This document shows, piece after piece, positions 1 through 11,633 of a DNA stretch of 64,000 nt (position 1 is the first letter of the stretch; each line of letters opens with the position of its first letter). Source of the DNA: Copromyces sp. CBS 386.78 (taxonomy: Eukaryota; Ascomycota; Sordariomycetes; Sordariales; Sordariaceae); NCBI GenBank assembly GCA_030685235.1, contig MU839251.1, positions 1-64,000 of the forward strand, in the 5' to 3' direction. The translations under genes and the position numbers were made by a program. The notes beneath the pieces were generated by a model that worked only from the letters and a program-made list of their open reading frames with translations, was not told the origin of the DNA and did no database searches.

Positions 1-86
1 AAATAAAAATAAAAATAAAAATAAAAATAAAAATAAAAATAAAAATAAAAATAAAAATAAAAATAAAAATAAAAATAAAAATAAAA
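1..86. repeat. AAAAT pentanucleotide microsatellite
   Basis: Near-perfect tandem AAAAT units run from the window edge for about 86 bases and then pass into AT-rich sequence. The array is cut by the window start, so its full length is unknown. Confidence 0.95.
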
Positions 87-564
87 TAATTATAAAATGT
101 TAAAATGCTTAAACAGTTTACTATCTTTTTTAAATTTATTTAGCTTTGTTTAAGGAAATACTCTTTAATATAGTATATTAATATATTTTCTCCTTCTCGT
201 CTGGGTAAATATGGGCGTTTCACTGCCTCCGTTGGGCTTATCCGGCTCCGCCCAAAGGAAGACTATTTTACCGGGTCGTAAGTTAGATATTAATAAATAA
301 GTATTAATCTTTATAATAATAGTAATATAAGGCTTAATAGAGCGTATGGCTATATATATATTCGGGCGAGGTATTACTATAATTTATTAATTAATATTAA
401 ATATCAATTTAATAATAGCTTTAATTTACCAACAGCACTAAAGTATTCTATACCGTTCTTCGAAATTACTTGCATTTAGCGTAAGTAAAAATACAATTAC
501 TACTGCCGTATATACCTCTCGTTATTGAATAAGATCCGAAAGTATATTCTTTTTTTAATAAAGT

Positions 565-1060
565 TTTAGGTATAATCGACGGCTCGCACTTCCCTATCTT
601 AATTAAAATAAAAGACCAAACGTTATAGAGGAATTATAAAAGCGGTATATCGATAAATATAATAATAATCTATAATTTTAGCAGTCGTATATTATATATT
701 TTACCTAGGTATAAAAGTTTTACCACCAATACGAAAGTATTTAACTATTCGCTCAATAAAGGATTTATTATCCCCTAAAACTACTTTTACTTAGCCGACG
801 CAAGCTATAGCTATTCCTATCGACTATTAATCCCCTATCGTAGTATACAATATTATTTTTAAAAATCGGCGAAGGCAGGGTTGCGACTGGCGACGTATTA
901 AAAATTATATAACTTACAATATAATTAATATAAAATTATAATCGAAAAAGTAATTAGTAAATTCAAACTTACCTTTAAATACTATACAATTCGACCGTAT
1001 TATCCCAAGGAAATGTACATACACATACTTCTAGCTACCGCTAGCATCTTTAATTTATAA
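565..1060 (+). pseudogene. PIF/Harbinger-type (DDE_Tnp_4) transposase fossil
   Basis: Conceptual translation on the plus strand gives GIIDGSHFPI near 569, followed by a stop-riddled stretch. About 75 codons later comes ADASYSYSYRLLIPYRS (around 797-850). These match two hallmark blocks of the PIF/Harbinger DDE nuclease, the vDGtHiPi block with the first catalytic Asp and the gDagYpl..wLltPYr block with the second. Numerous TAA/TAG codons interrupt the frame, as expected after RIP. The ends of the parent element cannot be placed. It can no longer encode protein. Confidence 0.7.
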
Positions 1061-3831
1061 TAGAATATAAGGATATTGAGGTTAGTAGTAATATCGAAGT
1101 CGATTGTAATATAGAAGGCGCAATAGCGGTAGCGGAGGGGGAGAGTAATTTTAATCACGATAAACTGGCGGGCGGAGTAAATAGTATAATAGCGCATTAT
1201 TATAATAAAATTACAAAGGCAATATAAAAGGATTATTATAAAATATTAACGGAAAAAGCACAAGTAAAGAAATAATAATATAAATAGAAGGAAATAATAT
1301 AAAGAGAAAAATAAGAAAAAATAAAGATAATTATAAAAAGGAAAGTCAGTTAGGGAGGGTAGTCTAAAGAGGGTTATATAAGGAGGGCTATACGGGGTAA
1401 TCGATAAATCCTAAATTATATAGCCAATTTAGGATTTAGATAAATTTTAATAAAAATAATAAAAGGCTATATCTTTGTACAAATCTAATAATCTATATAA
1501 TTATTTTCAATCTGGGTATAAAAAGTATATTAAAATTATAAAATTTAATATTTTATTAAATTTTAATAAAGGGGAATTTAGAAAGGTATTTGTACACTAT
1601 ACGTTATACTAAGCCATTAGCTCCCGCTAACCTACTATAACTAGAAATCTTACTCTTAATTATTACTACTACAATTTCGAAACTTTGAGCAATCTTTATG
1701 CAAAAAAAGTAGTAGATACAGCTCATTAAAACTATTATAACATTAATTTTACATTAAGATTTGAACGAATATAAATTTTATTATATTACAGTAAAAATTA
1801 ACAAAAAAAGGAATATAGGGTAAACAAAACAGCCTACTCGCTAATTAGGGCAAATAAGGGGTAAACTATTTTAATATAATAAATAACCCGCTAAAATATA
1901 ACGGTTATAGCGCATTTATAAATTTCTTCCCTAAATTATTAATCCCCCTCTAACGCTATTTCAATTTAATTAAAATATCGTTATTTCGCTTCTAACTTTA
2001 ATAAACAAAATCTTTTTACTCTACACTTAAATTCCTCCTATTTAACTTAAATAACTTTAGCAATCTCCTTACTAACCTTGTAATACTAATTAACGTTAAA
2101 AATCTCCATCGCCTTCGCGAACTATTTCGAATTAAATTCAATCGTTAGAGAATACACAAGAACTTCTAAACCCTAAAGTAGCACCTTAATATACATTACT
2201 TTCTTCTTCTTTTTAAGATTACTACTATTATCGGCAGCCTTCTTTTAATTACGAACGTAAGCGGGAATAAATATACCCTTATCATTATTATCGTCGTTAT
2301 TATTATTATTACTACTTCCTGCCTCGACCTCCCCCCCTAATAACAACGGGTTAATCTTAATAAGCGAAACTACAGCGGCGCTAATTGCCCCGCAATCCTC
2401 TTAAAATACGCACTCTATTAAATTAAAATTAGGTAGCGGATTAGTACAAAAGGTATTCGCTTTAAAATATTCCTATTCATTCAACTATTAATAAAATCAT
2501 ACTTAAAAAAATATTAGTAATATATTTACCTTAATTAAACGTTCCTAAACATTATTAGCGGCCGTAATTAAACCTATATCTTAGTCGCGCCCGAACCTAG
2601 AAAGCCCTTATACGAATACTTAGAACCGTTACTTTATTTTTAACGTAATATACTTATTACGTACTTACTTAATAATTACAATAAACCCAACAATAGTAGT
2701 AAAGTCGTTAATAACTATTTAGAATATTAATTCCTTAAAGCTATTTTAGGCAGCACTACTATTGTCAACGGCGGTTGCGAACATATCAAAAAGGCGGCGC
2801 TTTACCTACGGGGTCTAGCGAATTTTAAAGGTCTTAACCTTATTATTTCTCTTTAAGACTAATTAGGTAGCTAATTAAGTAGTTAGCTAGGTAGCTGGCT
2901 AGGTAGTTAGCTAAGTAATTAGCTAAGTAGAAGAAGGGGTAGCCTATAAGGCTAAAAGAAATTAGGATAATTAGGAGTTAATATATACGATAGAGTCTTA
3001 AAAAGCCATCGTATACTAGGTCGATTACTAGGTCGACTACGTAAATAACTAGGAGGAGTCTATAGCGAGCGATATAGAAGTAGTTTCGAAACCTATCTAT
3101 CAATATAATAGATCCGCTACGCTTTTATTATACACAGTCGCTAGAAAACTTAGACCTTACTACCGCCGTCTAGAATTACTACTAGTAAATATAATAACGG
3201 CGTAGCGATATAAATAGCTATTCAAATACGCCCATTTTAACATTGTGAAAGATAGCAGCGTTCGAAGCTATTTAAATGCGTTAATCTACGAAATCTAGCT
3301 ATTTTTATACGATTTAGACTTTTATAGTATAACGATTACGGTTTTCACTAAGTAGGGCGAGCTAACTATTTAAGATTCTTGGCAAAAGGGATTTTCACGG
3401 ATTTTACCGGGTCAGCACTGGTCTGTGCGACTGGCTGACCGAAAGTACTAATTTCTGACCGCGGTCAGTTAAAATCTGGGCTACCGATCACCCTCTAATC
3501 ATGATTTGTGACAACTGACAACTTCCAACTCGGCTGTTAGCTCCAGTCCCCTCATTACAGTCTCACCCGGGCGGCAGGGCCACGGCACTAGAGTTCATAG
3601 TCTATGCAATGCGAGAAGGAGAACAGAAATCATTGAGAAATGCACTCAGAGCCAACATGGAAGTGAACAATCCTCTAAAAGTTCAACGAGAAAGTTCTCA
3701 ACCGACATGCTGATGAAACAGGCCACGTAAACTTAAAATCTTGCTCCTTAGACTCTCAGAGTTGATGTCTCAACAGATCCCCACGAGTGACCACGATGTC
3801 CTTGGAAGGATGATCTGGCAGCTGTGACACA

Positions 3832-3917
3832 GCTGGCGTTTTCAGGTTACGCATTAATAGGGCTCCTCTACTCCTTTCCAGTGGTTCACGTCCTGCGTTC
3901 GAATCCCGTTGGGACTC
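3832..3917 (+). repeat. Dispersed tRNA-like repeat, copy A
   Basis: This stretch aligns with 27160-27245: both carry CTGGCGT.TTC.GG.TACGCA followed by CTACTCCTTTCCAG. Both end in a Pol III B-box-like block (here GCGTTCGAATCCCG) and a T-rich tract. I could not fold it as a canonical tRNA, because no matching 5' acceptor strand or clear A box is visible. It is either a tRNA-derived short element or a tRNA pseudogene family. It ends about 60 bases before the inverted-repeat element at 3979. Confidence 0.45.
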
Positions 3918-3978
3918 TATTGTTATTATTTTTCGCTGTTTTTGCTTCATCAACTTTATTGCCACGAAGAGTTGGTTA

Positions 3979-4391
3979 AGCCGTGTTCGGTCGCCCAGTA
4001 TGCCAGTATCGTAGAGGTTGCATTACTGTTGATGGCCTGCAGCGAAATCGCTGTACAGTAATGCAACAGTAATGCACCCCAAAACTTCCCTATAACGGTC
4101 TCCTATTCGTTGGGCCAGTATAAATCCAATCTTCAATGCTCATACTGGCATAAACATAGGTTTTTCCGCAGTATAAAAGCGAAGAAAGCAGTAAGATCTC
4201 CAACGATTTCTGGCCTTCTGATTGGTCAGATGCAGGCCATTGGGGGAGTTGGGGGCAGTGCAGCGACCTACATCAACTTGTAGATTTTTACTAGAAAATA
4301 GCCGAACGCAAAAATCACGGCAGTATACTGTTGCTTACTGCCATATAAACTTCCTTACTGTTACTGGCATACTGGGTGACCGAACACGGCT
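3979..4391. mobile_element. 413-bp miniature inverted-repeat element, PIF/Harbinger type
   Basis: The ends are 30-bp inverted repeats with one mismatch, starting AGCCGTGTTCGGTC (3979-4008 and 4362-4391). Both sides are flanked by the trinucleotide TTA (3976-3978 and 4392-4394), the usual target duplication (TWA) of PIF/Harbinger elements. There is no coding capacity inside, which contains further short inverted motifs (TTGCATTACTGTTGA and TGCAACAGTAATGCA) and repeated TTACTG/CAGTA words. It is a non-autonomous element. Classification rests on the TTA duplication and on the presence of a PIF-type transposase fossil nearby. Confidence 0.75.
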
Positions 4392-4394
4392 TTA

Positions 4395-5359
4395 GATTTA
4401 CACCTATATACTTATTTATATTCGACTTATACTTCGGATAAGCCCCAACGTATGTATGCGATAACGTTTCTGGACTACTCAAATAACCGGGCGCAGTGTT
4501 AAGTGGAAGATATGCACATGTTTCCTTCAGCGAAAAACACATTCCTTTGTTTTCTTTTTCCTCCTGTCGCTCCAATCTTCGTTAAAACAAAGAAGACTGG
4601 GTGCGGGGGGTGGCGGGCCGTGCCTGCATCTTCTCTCAGGAACAGGGCTCGCTTGGCATCGGATCGGGTACCTTTGATTTGTCAAAGATGCATGCATGCT
4701 CGCTCACGTCGCTTGTTGGCAAAGCCGGCCTCGCCGGGGTCCTGAGCTCAAGACAAACAACGAATCTTGACTGACGACCGACCAACAACCCCTTTCGGGC
4801 CGGGATTCTACAACACCACTAACCACACCACAATCACCACTCCAATACGCGTGCCCTGTTCATTAACCATTTAACCTACTATCGTCACTAATACGAAGTA
4901 CTACCAAGTTCACTTTCCAGCAGTCAAAATGCAATGCGACGACAACCATTCATTCACGACTTGCGCCCTTCGTTTCAAAAGCTTGCTAAACAATCTGACA
5001 TTCTATCTATAACAGCAGCTACGGACAAGAAGCGGCTGTTTCTGACACTTGTTCCTGTGTCGAAAAACACGACGAACTAAGAAAGAATGACAATCGTGGG
5101 TATTGCTATCGCTCGAAGTTCCCAAAACAAATCCAACAAAATCCTAAACTCCCTGTATCCAATCATTATGATCAATGAAACGAATGGAAGAAAAGCCAAA
5201 GCCGAACAAAGCTAACAACCAGTCATCATCCATCACAGTCTCCGATCTCGCTATCCGTGTTCCAATTCACATAAACACCGCAAGCGAATGACCGATCCGA
5301 TCCGACCCGATCCAATCCTGCTCTACACAATGATTCCAATTCCCAGACCTGCCAGTGGC
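4395..5359. other. Intergenic, no gene seen
   Basis: Normal-composition sequence. Open frames here are short, overlap on both strands and lack recognisable motifs. The right part is presumably the 3' flank of the gene that ends at 5360. Confidence 0.6.
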
Positions 5360-6028
5360 TTAAGCCTCAAAGTCACGAGGACGAGCGCCGCCTTGGGGAG
5401 CTGCACCACCGGCAGGGGCACCACCACCACGAGCGGGTTGCTGGCCTTGAGCAGGCGCGGCACCACCCTGAGGAGCAGCACCGGTAGCTCCACCACGAGC
5501 AGGCTGCTGTGCCTGAGCGGGAGGAGCTGCACCCTGAGCAGGGGCGGCGGCAGGGGCGGCGGCAGCACCACCACGAGCAGCACCACCGCCACGAGCGGCA
5601 CCACCCTGAGGAGCTCCGCCTTGGGCAGGGGCAGCGGCGGCAGGGGCAGCGGCGGCACCACCACGAGCAGCACCCTGAGCAGGAGCAGTACCGCCACCAC
5701 GAGCAGCACCGCCAGCAGCAGCACCACCCTGAGGTGAACCACCACGCTGCTGTCTCTTGCCAACTACACTCGGCTCAAGATCACCACCATCCTCAAAGAC
5801 AACGGCTCTAACACGAGGGGGAGCAGCTTGGCCATTACGCTGTGGGTCACGACGGACAGGAAGGGAGCGGCGAGCGCCAGCGCGGATGGTGGGTGGGGGA
5901 GTGGTGATGATGCCGGGGGCGTCGGGGTTGCGGGCCGCGAGAGAAGTAGAGTCGCCGGGGGCGAGGCCGGTGGGGGCCGCGTAGGCGGAGAGCGCTGAGG
6001 TGAGAAGGAGGAGGGCAGAGAACTTCAT
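5360..6028 (-). CDS. Secreted Gly/Ala/Gln-rich low-complexity protein
   Basis: A single exon encodes 222 residues. Residues 1-17 (MKFSALLLLTSALSAYA) form a clear signal peptide with an AxA-type cleavage site. A propeptide-like stretch follows, with dibasic sites (RR, RR, and KR at about 91-92) that could be cut by a Kex2-type protease. The remaining ~130 residues are repeats of short words such as PQGGAARGG and APAQG, rich in Gly, Ala, Pro and Gln, with no cysteines. A cell-wall or extracellular role is plausible, but I recognise no family. The sense frame is preferred over several antisense frames because it starts with a signal peptide and ends cleanly. Those antisense frames are by-products of the repetitive GC-rich DNA. 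Confidence 0.75.
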   Translation of the reverse strand: MKFSALLLLTSALSAYAAPTGLAPGDSTSLAARNPDAPGIITTPPPTIRAGARRSLPVRRDPQRNGQAAPPRVRAVVFEDGGDLEPSVVGKRQQRGGSPQGGAAAGGAARGGGTAPAQGAARGGAAAAPAAAAPAQGGAPQGGAARGGGAARGGAAAAPAAAPAQGAAPPAQAQQPARGGATGAAPQGGAAPAQGQQPARGGGAPAGGAAPQGGARPRDFEA

Positions 6029-8283
6029 GTTGAAGTCGGAGGAAGTGTTGTTTGGTTGTTATGTGGGTCGGTTATTGTTGAAGTGTATGTGGATTGGGTA
6101 AGGTAAGCTTGGGGCGTTGGTAGAAAGACTCGAGTCGTGAAGTTTGCGAACTAACTGTTGTGGTTTACTGGCCGGCAGATACAAGTGAAGAAGGTGAAAG
6201 GTGGTGTTGAAAGGGTGAAATGATTAAAGGTAAGTAATGAAGCTGAAACCGGCAGCCCTGAAGAAGAAGAATGAAGAAGAGAAGAAGTCAAGAGTACCAG
6301 GCTCGACTGTGTTGATGTTCGTTCGAGGAACGAAGAGACAAGGAGAAATGCCCTAGTAGTTGTTGCTGATGGTACTGCAGGTGAGGAGGGAACTCATTTT
6401 CAACTGGGGAAGTGAACGAAGGTTATATACACATCAAACTCGTACTGGTTTTCGGTCTCCATTTGGCGTTCGGTATCCTGATCAGTATCCAAAGTCAACA
6501 AAACCGGTGTATGACATCCGTGGGTCCAAGAGGGTCAAGGGTAGAAAGGGATCGATCGCTACCTGACAGGGTCACTTCTCGCACCAACCCCACCAATACC
6601 CCGTGGTTGAAGCCCCACGCTTCAACCGTTTTTTACAGTCTCGAAGGAAGGTATAGGGCTCAGTTGGTGTTTAGTTGTGAAACCTTCTCAGAAAATGTTC
6701 GGTAGAAGAGTTTACCGATACATAAGATGATAACTGCCGGGATCATGGATGTCTGGCAATGCCTTGGCAGGGCTCTCCGTGTGTCAGAGGTGGTGCCGGA
6801 TCGACATCATACACTATATCGGGAAACAAGTTGCTAGTGCTCGTTAGACTCCTAGAGGTGGATTACAAGGCTATCCATCAGCCAAGGAATCCTTGTTTGA
6901 AAGAACAGTGATGGACCGGGCTAGACTCGAGATTTTGGCGAGTGTTTGAATCAAGGTTGCGGAGACGCTAGGAATTGTAGGAAAGATGTGCATTGTGCTT
7001 GGTGACGGGAGAGAAGACAATGAAGCGAGAGACAGGACGACGAACAGGGAAGTCAGTACTTCTCTGGTGTCAGGAGTGCACCAAAGTTGAGACGGGTGGC
7101 GAGTTGAGCGTTCGGTTGAGGAACGTTCCGAAAGGGGGAACTTGGGGAAGAAGACGTCTGAGAGCGGTGGAGATTTTGGATCTTGAACAGTTGAACTTGG
7201 ACGAATCGGCAACGGAATTATGTGTGGAATCTTGCATTGTATTCGCAATCAACTGAGCTTCTCAGAAGTTGTGCATTTCATATGTTTTCATCATCAGATT
7301 GGATAGGACGTTTGTCCAAAATCATTTTCGTTAATTTCGATGTGAATGTCTCCTCTGTCTCGAACCGCCACTGCAATGAAGACGTTAAAATAAAGCCCAC
7401 GCCAAGCCACCATCCCTGCATGCAAAAGGGGTTTGTTTACTTACCTCCCCTTTTGAGCAAAGTTTCGGAGCCTTGCGGGCATCGCGAATCCACTCCCCCC
7501 TAGCATTCGTACGCGTATTCGGCAAGGGTGCCCCGATCTATGATCCAGGGTCCACGCCGCCGCCTGTCAACCGTGCACTGGCTGGAGGATGGTGGACTTG
7601 CGCGTTGATGATCGTCTGGAAACTGCAAGTACTGCCTTATGAGGATTGGAATTTTTATGCCGTCATCTTTGTTTACTCGGCGATGCCAACAAAAACGGAA
7701 CGTTGAAGGTAAACAAATCCAGTCGGTAGCAGACCCGATCCGGCTCGGCTTGGAGCCTTGGAACCGGACGTTGTCGACCGGCCGAGAAGCTACGAGGTAG
7801 GTGGTCACATGACATCGAATCTCCAGCTGTTTGAGATTTCTGAGGAGCTGGTGAGACGAGATGAGGGTGAGGCGAGCTGCTCTACTGGCAGAGATGGGAA
7901 TTTGGGGTGTTTGAGACTTTGGCGGAGAAGGAGAAGGGTGAAGAAGTGTGGAATGCACTAGACTTGTCATTTGACCGGAAGAGATCGCAAGATGGGCTCA
8001 TCCCCAGAATGATGGATCCAAGCAATGGACTGTTCTCTTGGATGACACAAACACATTCGCCGTCTCCTGCTTCTCCCATTGCGCCAACGAGTTGAGTGCC
8101 CGACTCCGAATCCCCAAATCCACAACATCAACAATGACATCAATCCCCCTGCCCGCTTTCCCAAGAACATCCCAAACTGAACATCAAACTCCATTTTATA
8201 TTCGGTATCATCGTCTAGTACGTACTGTACGTTCAATCATTACTTTTCCTCTTTTTTCTTCTCTCTTGTTTCCCCTCGCTCGT
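6029..8283. other. Long intergenic region, no supported gene
   Basis: The left part is the upstream region of the secreted-protein gene and the right part is the 3' flank of the phenylalanyl-tRNA synthetase gene. Several open frames of 60-156 codons overlap on both strands, but none shows motifs, convincing splice structure or a leader. I see no RNA gene here. Confidence 0.5.
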
Positions 8284-9954
8284 CTACTTGTCCTCCTCAC
8301 CAAACAAAACAGCCGCGCTACCCTGCACAAACTCCAAATCCACCTTGTGGCCCAGCAGCTCGCGAATGTTGGAGATGCCGTACTTGATCATGGTGGGCCG
8401 CTCGAGGGAGAGACCCCAGCCGAAGACGCGCATGTCCTTGCTGTTTGGGTGTTAGTGGTAATTCCGGCATAGTTGAGGGAGAAGGTGTAAACATACGGAA
8501 GACCCATGGACTCCAACATCTCGGCACGGAACATGCCGCTGTTTCCGATCTCGACGAGCTTGCCGAGGCCTTTGTCTGTTTTGTTTGTTAGCTCTTGTCT
8601 CTTGACAGAGGGACGTTGCCCACTCACGGTAGGCGAAAATCTCCATCGAGGGCTCGGTATAAGGGTTGTAAGCGGGCTTGAACTGCAAATCATGCAGACC
8701 CATCTTGCCGAAGAAGATCTCCATGAACTCCATCAGACCACCGAGGGTCAAACCGTAATCGGCAATGACACCCTCGACCTGGTGGAACTCGGCCAAATGT
8801 GTGGCATCGACAGTCTCATTACGGAAGACGCGATCGATGGAGAAGTAGCGGGCCGGGGTAGGACGGCCGTCGGGACCCTTGGTGGCAGCCAGCTTGTGCA
8901 GCATGTTTGCGCTGATGGCGGTGGTGTGTGTGCGCAGGACAAGACGGAGCGACTCGTCGCCGGACCAGGGGTAGCGGTAGCCGATGGAGCCGTACTTGCC
9001 GTCCTGGTGCACGGCCTTGACGTTGTCCCAGTAGGCCTGGTAGTCTTTTGTGTCGTCGGGGGATTCGCCGCGGGGGAAGTCGGCGGCCTTGGGGTCGGAG
9101 ATGTAGAAGGTGTCTTGGAGATCGCGGGCGGGGTGCTGCTGGGGCACGAAGAGGGCGTCGAAGTTCCAGAAGCCGGACTCGACGAACTTGTCGGTGGGCA
9201 TCTCCTCGAAGCCCATCTCGAAGAAGATGTTGCGCAGCTCCTGGCGCACCTTGTTGAGCGGGTGCAGGGCGCCGCCGTTCTGGGTGGCGCCGAGGGCCTT
9301 GAAGTTGTAGGGCTTGAAGGTGGCCGTCTTCCAGGCGCCCGAGGCGATCATGTCGGCGGTCAGGTCGGTGGCCTCCTCGGGGATCTTGAGGGCGAACTTG
9401 GGCCCCTTGTGCATCTTGAAGGAGAAGATGTTTTGTGTGCGGATGAGCTTGCGCTTCTTGAGGTCGGCGAGGATCTTGGGGTCGGGGTGTGTCTTGGTCT
9501 GCTGGACGATCTTGATCTGCTCCTGGGTGGTGTCGGTGATGTTGTCGGCGGCGGCGGTGAACTTGCCGTCCTTGGTCTTGCTAATCCACTTCTCCTTGAA
9601 GGCCTTGCCCTGGCCGATCTTGACCACGTTCTTGTCGCCGATGGCCTCCTCCAGCTCCTTGACCGACAGGCCCTCGACGGCCTTGCGCAGGGCCTCGAAG
9701 ACGCGGGCCTCGTGGGAGCCATGGGCGGCGATCTGTTCGGCTTCGGGTTCGAGGAGGGCTTCCTGGCGCTCGATGGTGTCGTATTTTACCATGTCGCGCG
9801 ACGCCAGCCGGTCGAGGGCGGCCTTGAGGTCGACAAAGGTGGCGCTGGGGAAGGCATCGCTGGAGAGGACGGGCTGCGACGACTTGTCGAGGGCAGCGAG
9901 GATGTCGGTCGCGAGGTCGTCCGAGGACGCCTGGGTGGTTGTTGGGGGCGCCAT
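8284..9954 (-). CDS. FRS2: Cytosolic phenylalanyl-tRNA synthetase, alpha subunit
   Basis: The protein charges tRNA-Phe with phenylalanine as part of the cytosolic alpha2-beta2 enzyme. There are three exons: 9954-8628, 8575-8497 and 8440-8284. The introns are 52 and 56 nt (GTGAGT..CAG and GTATGT..CAG). The sum is 1563 nt, giving 520 residues, close to the usual eukaryotic length. The N-terminal ~200 residues are the winged-helix, DNA-binding-like domains of the eukaryotic subunit. Class II motifs follow: motif 1 near [19 protein letters not shown], motif 2 in [18 protein letters not shown], and motif 3 in the last exon ([10 protein letters not shown]). Splicing restores the family's [18 protein letters not shown] junction, which supports the first intron. 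A 519-codon antisense frame over the same DNA is a codon-bias shadow. Confidence 0.97.
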
Positions 9955-10702
9955 TATGTGTGCTTGTTCAGTCTTCTTCCAAGAGGCGGTTCAGTGGTCA
10001 AATCCCGGGGAGCGGCGCCGTACTGGATGGAGTCTCCGTCTGGCAGAGGCATGGTGGGGCTTTGACTCACAATTTCCCAATTTCCAGACGCGGGCCGGCC
10101 CCGCGAATCGGACTTGTGGACCCCTCCTGTACATGGCGGCCAATGACAGCCTGCGGAAAATCCTGGAGGCCGCGGAGGCATCCATACAGAACCCTAACCC
10201 GTATCTGTGATCTTGACCCCGCGCCAGCTCCCTGTGCTGTTCTCGTCTCCCCGCAGCTTCACCATTGCATTTCACCGCCAGCAACATCATCCTGAATGAT
10301 TGATTGTCGCGATAGTTCAAAGATACCTCAATGACTGTCGCAGCAGCTCCCCAACATCGATTATCGTATTCTTTCAACTTCATCTCCAACGCGCATTTCG
10401 AAATGCCGCCCCTGATCGCGTCCTGTTCGACCTACCCTGTACTTACCCGGGACTTCTCGAGCTGGCCACGACCGGACATAGGTGGTGCAGTGCCACCATC
10501 ACCCGTGTGCTTCAGTTGTCGCTCATCTTTTGCATCCATCATCCTTCAATCATCACAACAAGAATGAAAATCTTCCAACCGCAACGTACTGGAGGCGGCA
10601 CCCTTGACAGGTTGTCGCGATGTTGTCTTCATGATGAGGGGCTTGGTGGTCTTCTTAACCGCTGGATCCGAGTCGTCTCACCAACAAACGGCAGCTTTGG
10701 CT
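9955..10702. other. Intergenic region upstream of FRS2 and tRNA-Lys
   Basis: Promoter side of the phenylalanyl-tRNA synthetase gene. A 78-codon plus-strand frame at 10331-10567 starts in a good context, but it has no recognisable features and is not called. Confidence 0.5.
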
Positions 10703-10775
10703 GCCCGGCTAGCTCAATCGGTAGAGCGTGAGACTCTTAATCTCAAGGTTGTGGGTTCGACCCCCACGTCGGGCT
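10703..10775 (+). tRNA. tRNA-Lys(CTT)
   Basis: A 73-nt cloverleaf without intron. The acceptor strands GCCCGGC and GTCGGGC pair apart from one G-U. The D-arm (GCTCAATCGGTAGAGC), the anticodon stem-loop with CTT and the T-arm (GTGGGTTCGACCCCCAC) are all intact. A box and B box match the Pol III consensus. A T-rich terminator lies about 25 bases downstream (near 10800-10809). Confidence 0.97.
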
Positions 10776-11633
10776 CAATTCCCGGCGTTCAAACGCGCCT
10801 TTCTTTTTTCGTTCCTTTTTCCTTATGGTTTGGTGTCAGCTTCGTCTTTTTTTGTCATTGATCTCTTTTTGGGGTGTTTCCAGCCACTACAGCGCGAAGG
10901 ACTATTTCTTGTTCAGAACTTTGTTAGGGCATGACTCTTGGTCCAAGCGTCAAGACATGCCATTTCCACTAACATGACTATCGACGAGATTTGGGCTTCC
11001 GTTTATCGTCCTCTGTTCCTCGGCGTCTTTTCTCGCAGTTCTAGTGAAGACTGCGATATCTTCATTGTTGAACCTCCTTTTCAACCAACCAGCCACAACC
11101 ACGCAATCGAACTTTGACCATGTTGGTTCGCGGATACTAAGACAGCATGATCGCCATTCGCTGTCACCTGGCATGCCGTTGACAGTTAGTTGCATTAACA
11201 GACTCTCGACATCGGCCAGATTTAGATCGACCGCCGCCCTATCTTACACAACATTTCGGCAATCCCCAAAAAGTCCGATACATGCGACAACTAGCTGGAG
11301 AAATCCGAGCACGAAGTGCATGTGCATCACCGAGGGAGGGGGTCAGGGGGGCTTAGATGCATTGCAGCATCATGCTATAAAGAGGAGACCAGCCATCACA
11401 AGCTACATGACCTAGCAGCTGGAACACTTTTAGGTACCCTAGAATCAGGTTAAAGACCAAACCCAGGAACTGTTTAAGCTAAACCAACCTCCATCAACTC
11501 ATGACATCATCCGTTATTTGGGAATTTGGAATGCGACTTTGAACTCAACGACCATAGAACGAACTACATCGACTCGAAAGACTGAACACCAAAAAGCATC
11601 TTCTGCATCGAACTTACTAAACCTACCACTAAG
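10776..11633. other. Intergenic, promoter side of the dehydrogenase gene
   Basis: No supported gene. The last ~120 bases are A/C-rich with few Gs, the typical look of a 5' leader before the ATG at 11634. Confidence 0.5.

Larger units (their letters stand above)
1..3370. other. AT-rich block, probably RIP-mutated transposon relic
   Basis: The block is strongly AT-rich, rich in TpA, and has no long open frame on either strand. Composition changes abruptly to ordinary GC content near 3370-3400. In Neurospora-type fungi this is how repeats look after repeat-induced point mutation (C to T changes, mainly at CpA), and such tracts are usually heterochromatic. A transposase fossil is still recognisable at 565-1060. 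A degenerate tandem array of GGTAGCTAGCTA-like units lies near 2860-2935. RIP as the cause is inference from composition plus the fossil. Confidence 0.8.

Noticed and set aside
5288..5811. Several overlapping frames opposite the secreted-protein gene
   Set aside because: They are shadows of the repeat; only the minus frame at 5360-6028 has a signal peptide and natural composition.
8506..10065. 519-codon plus-strand ORF
   Set aside because: It is antisense to the phenylalanyl-tRNA synthetase gene, has Val/Leu/Gly/Glu-rich composition expected from complementing strongly biased codons, and no domain.
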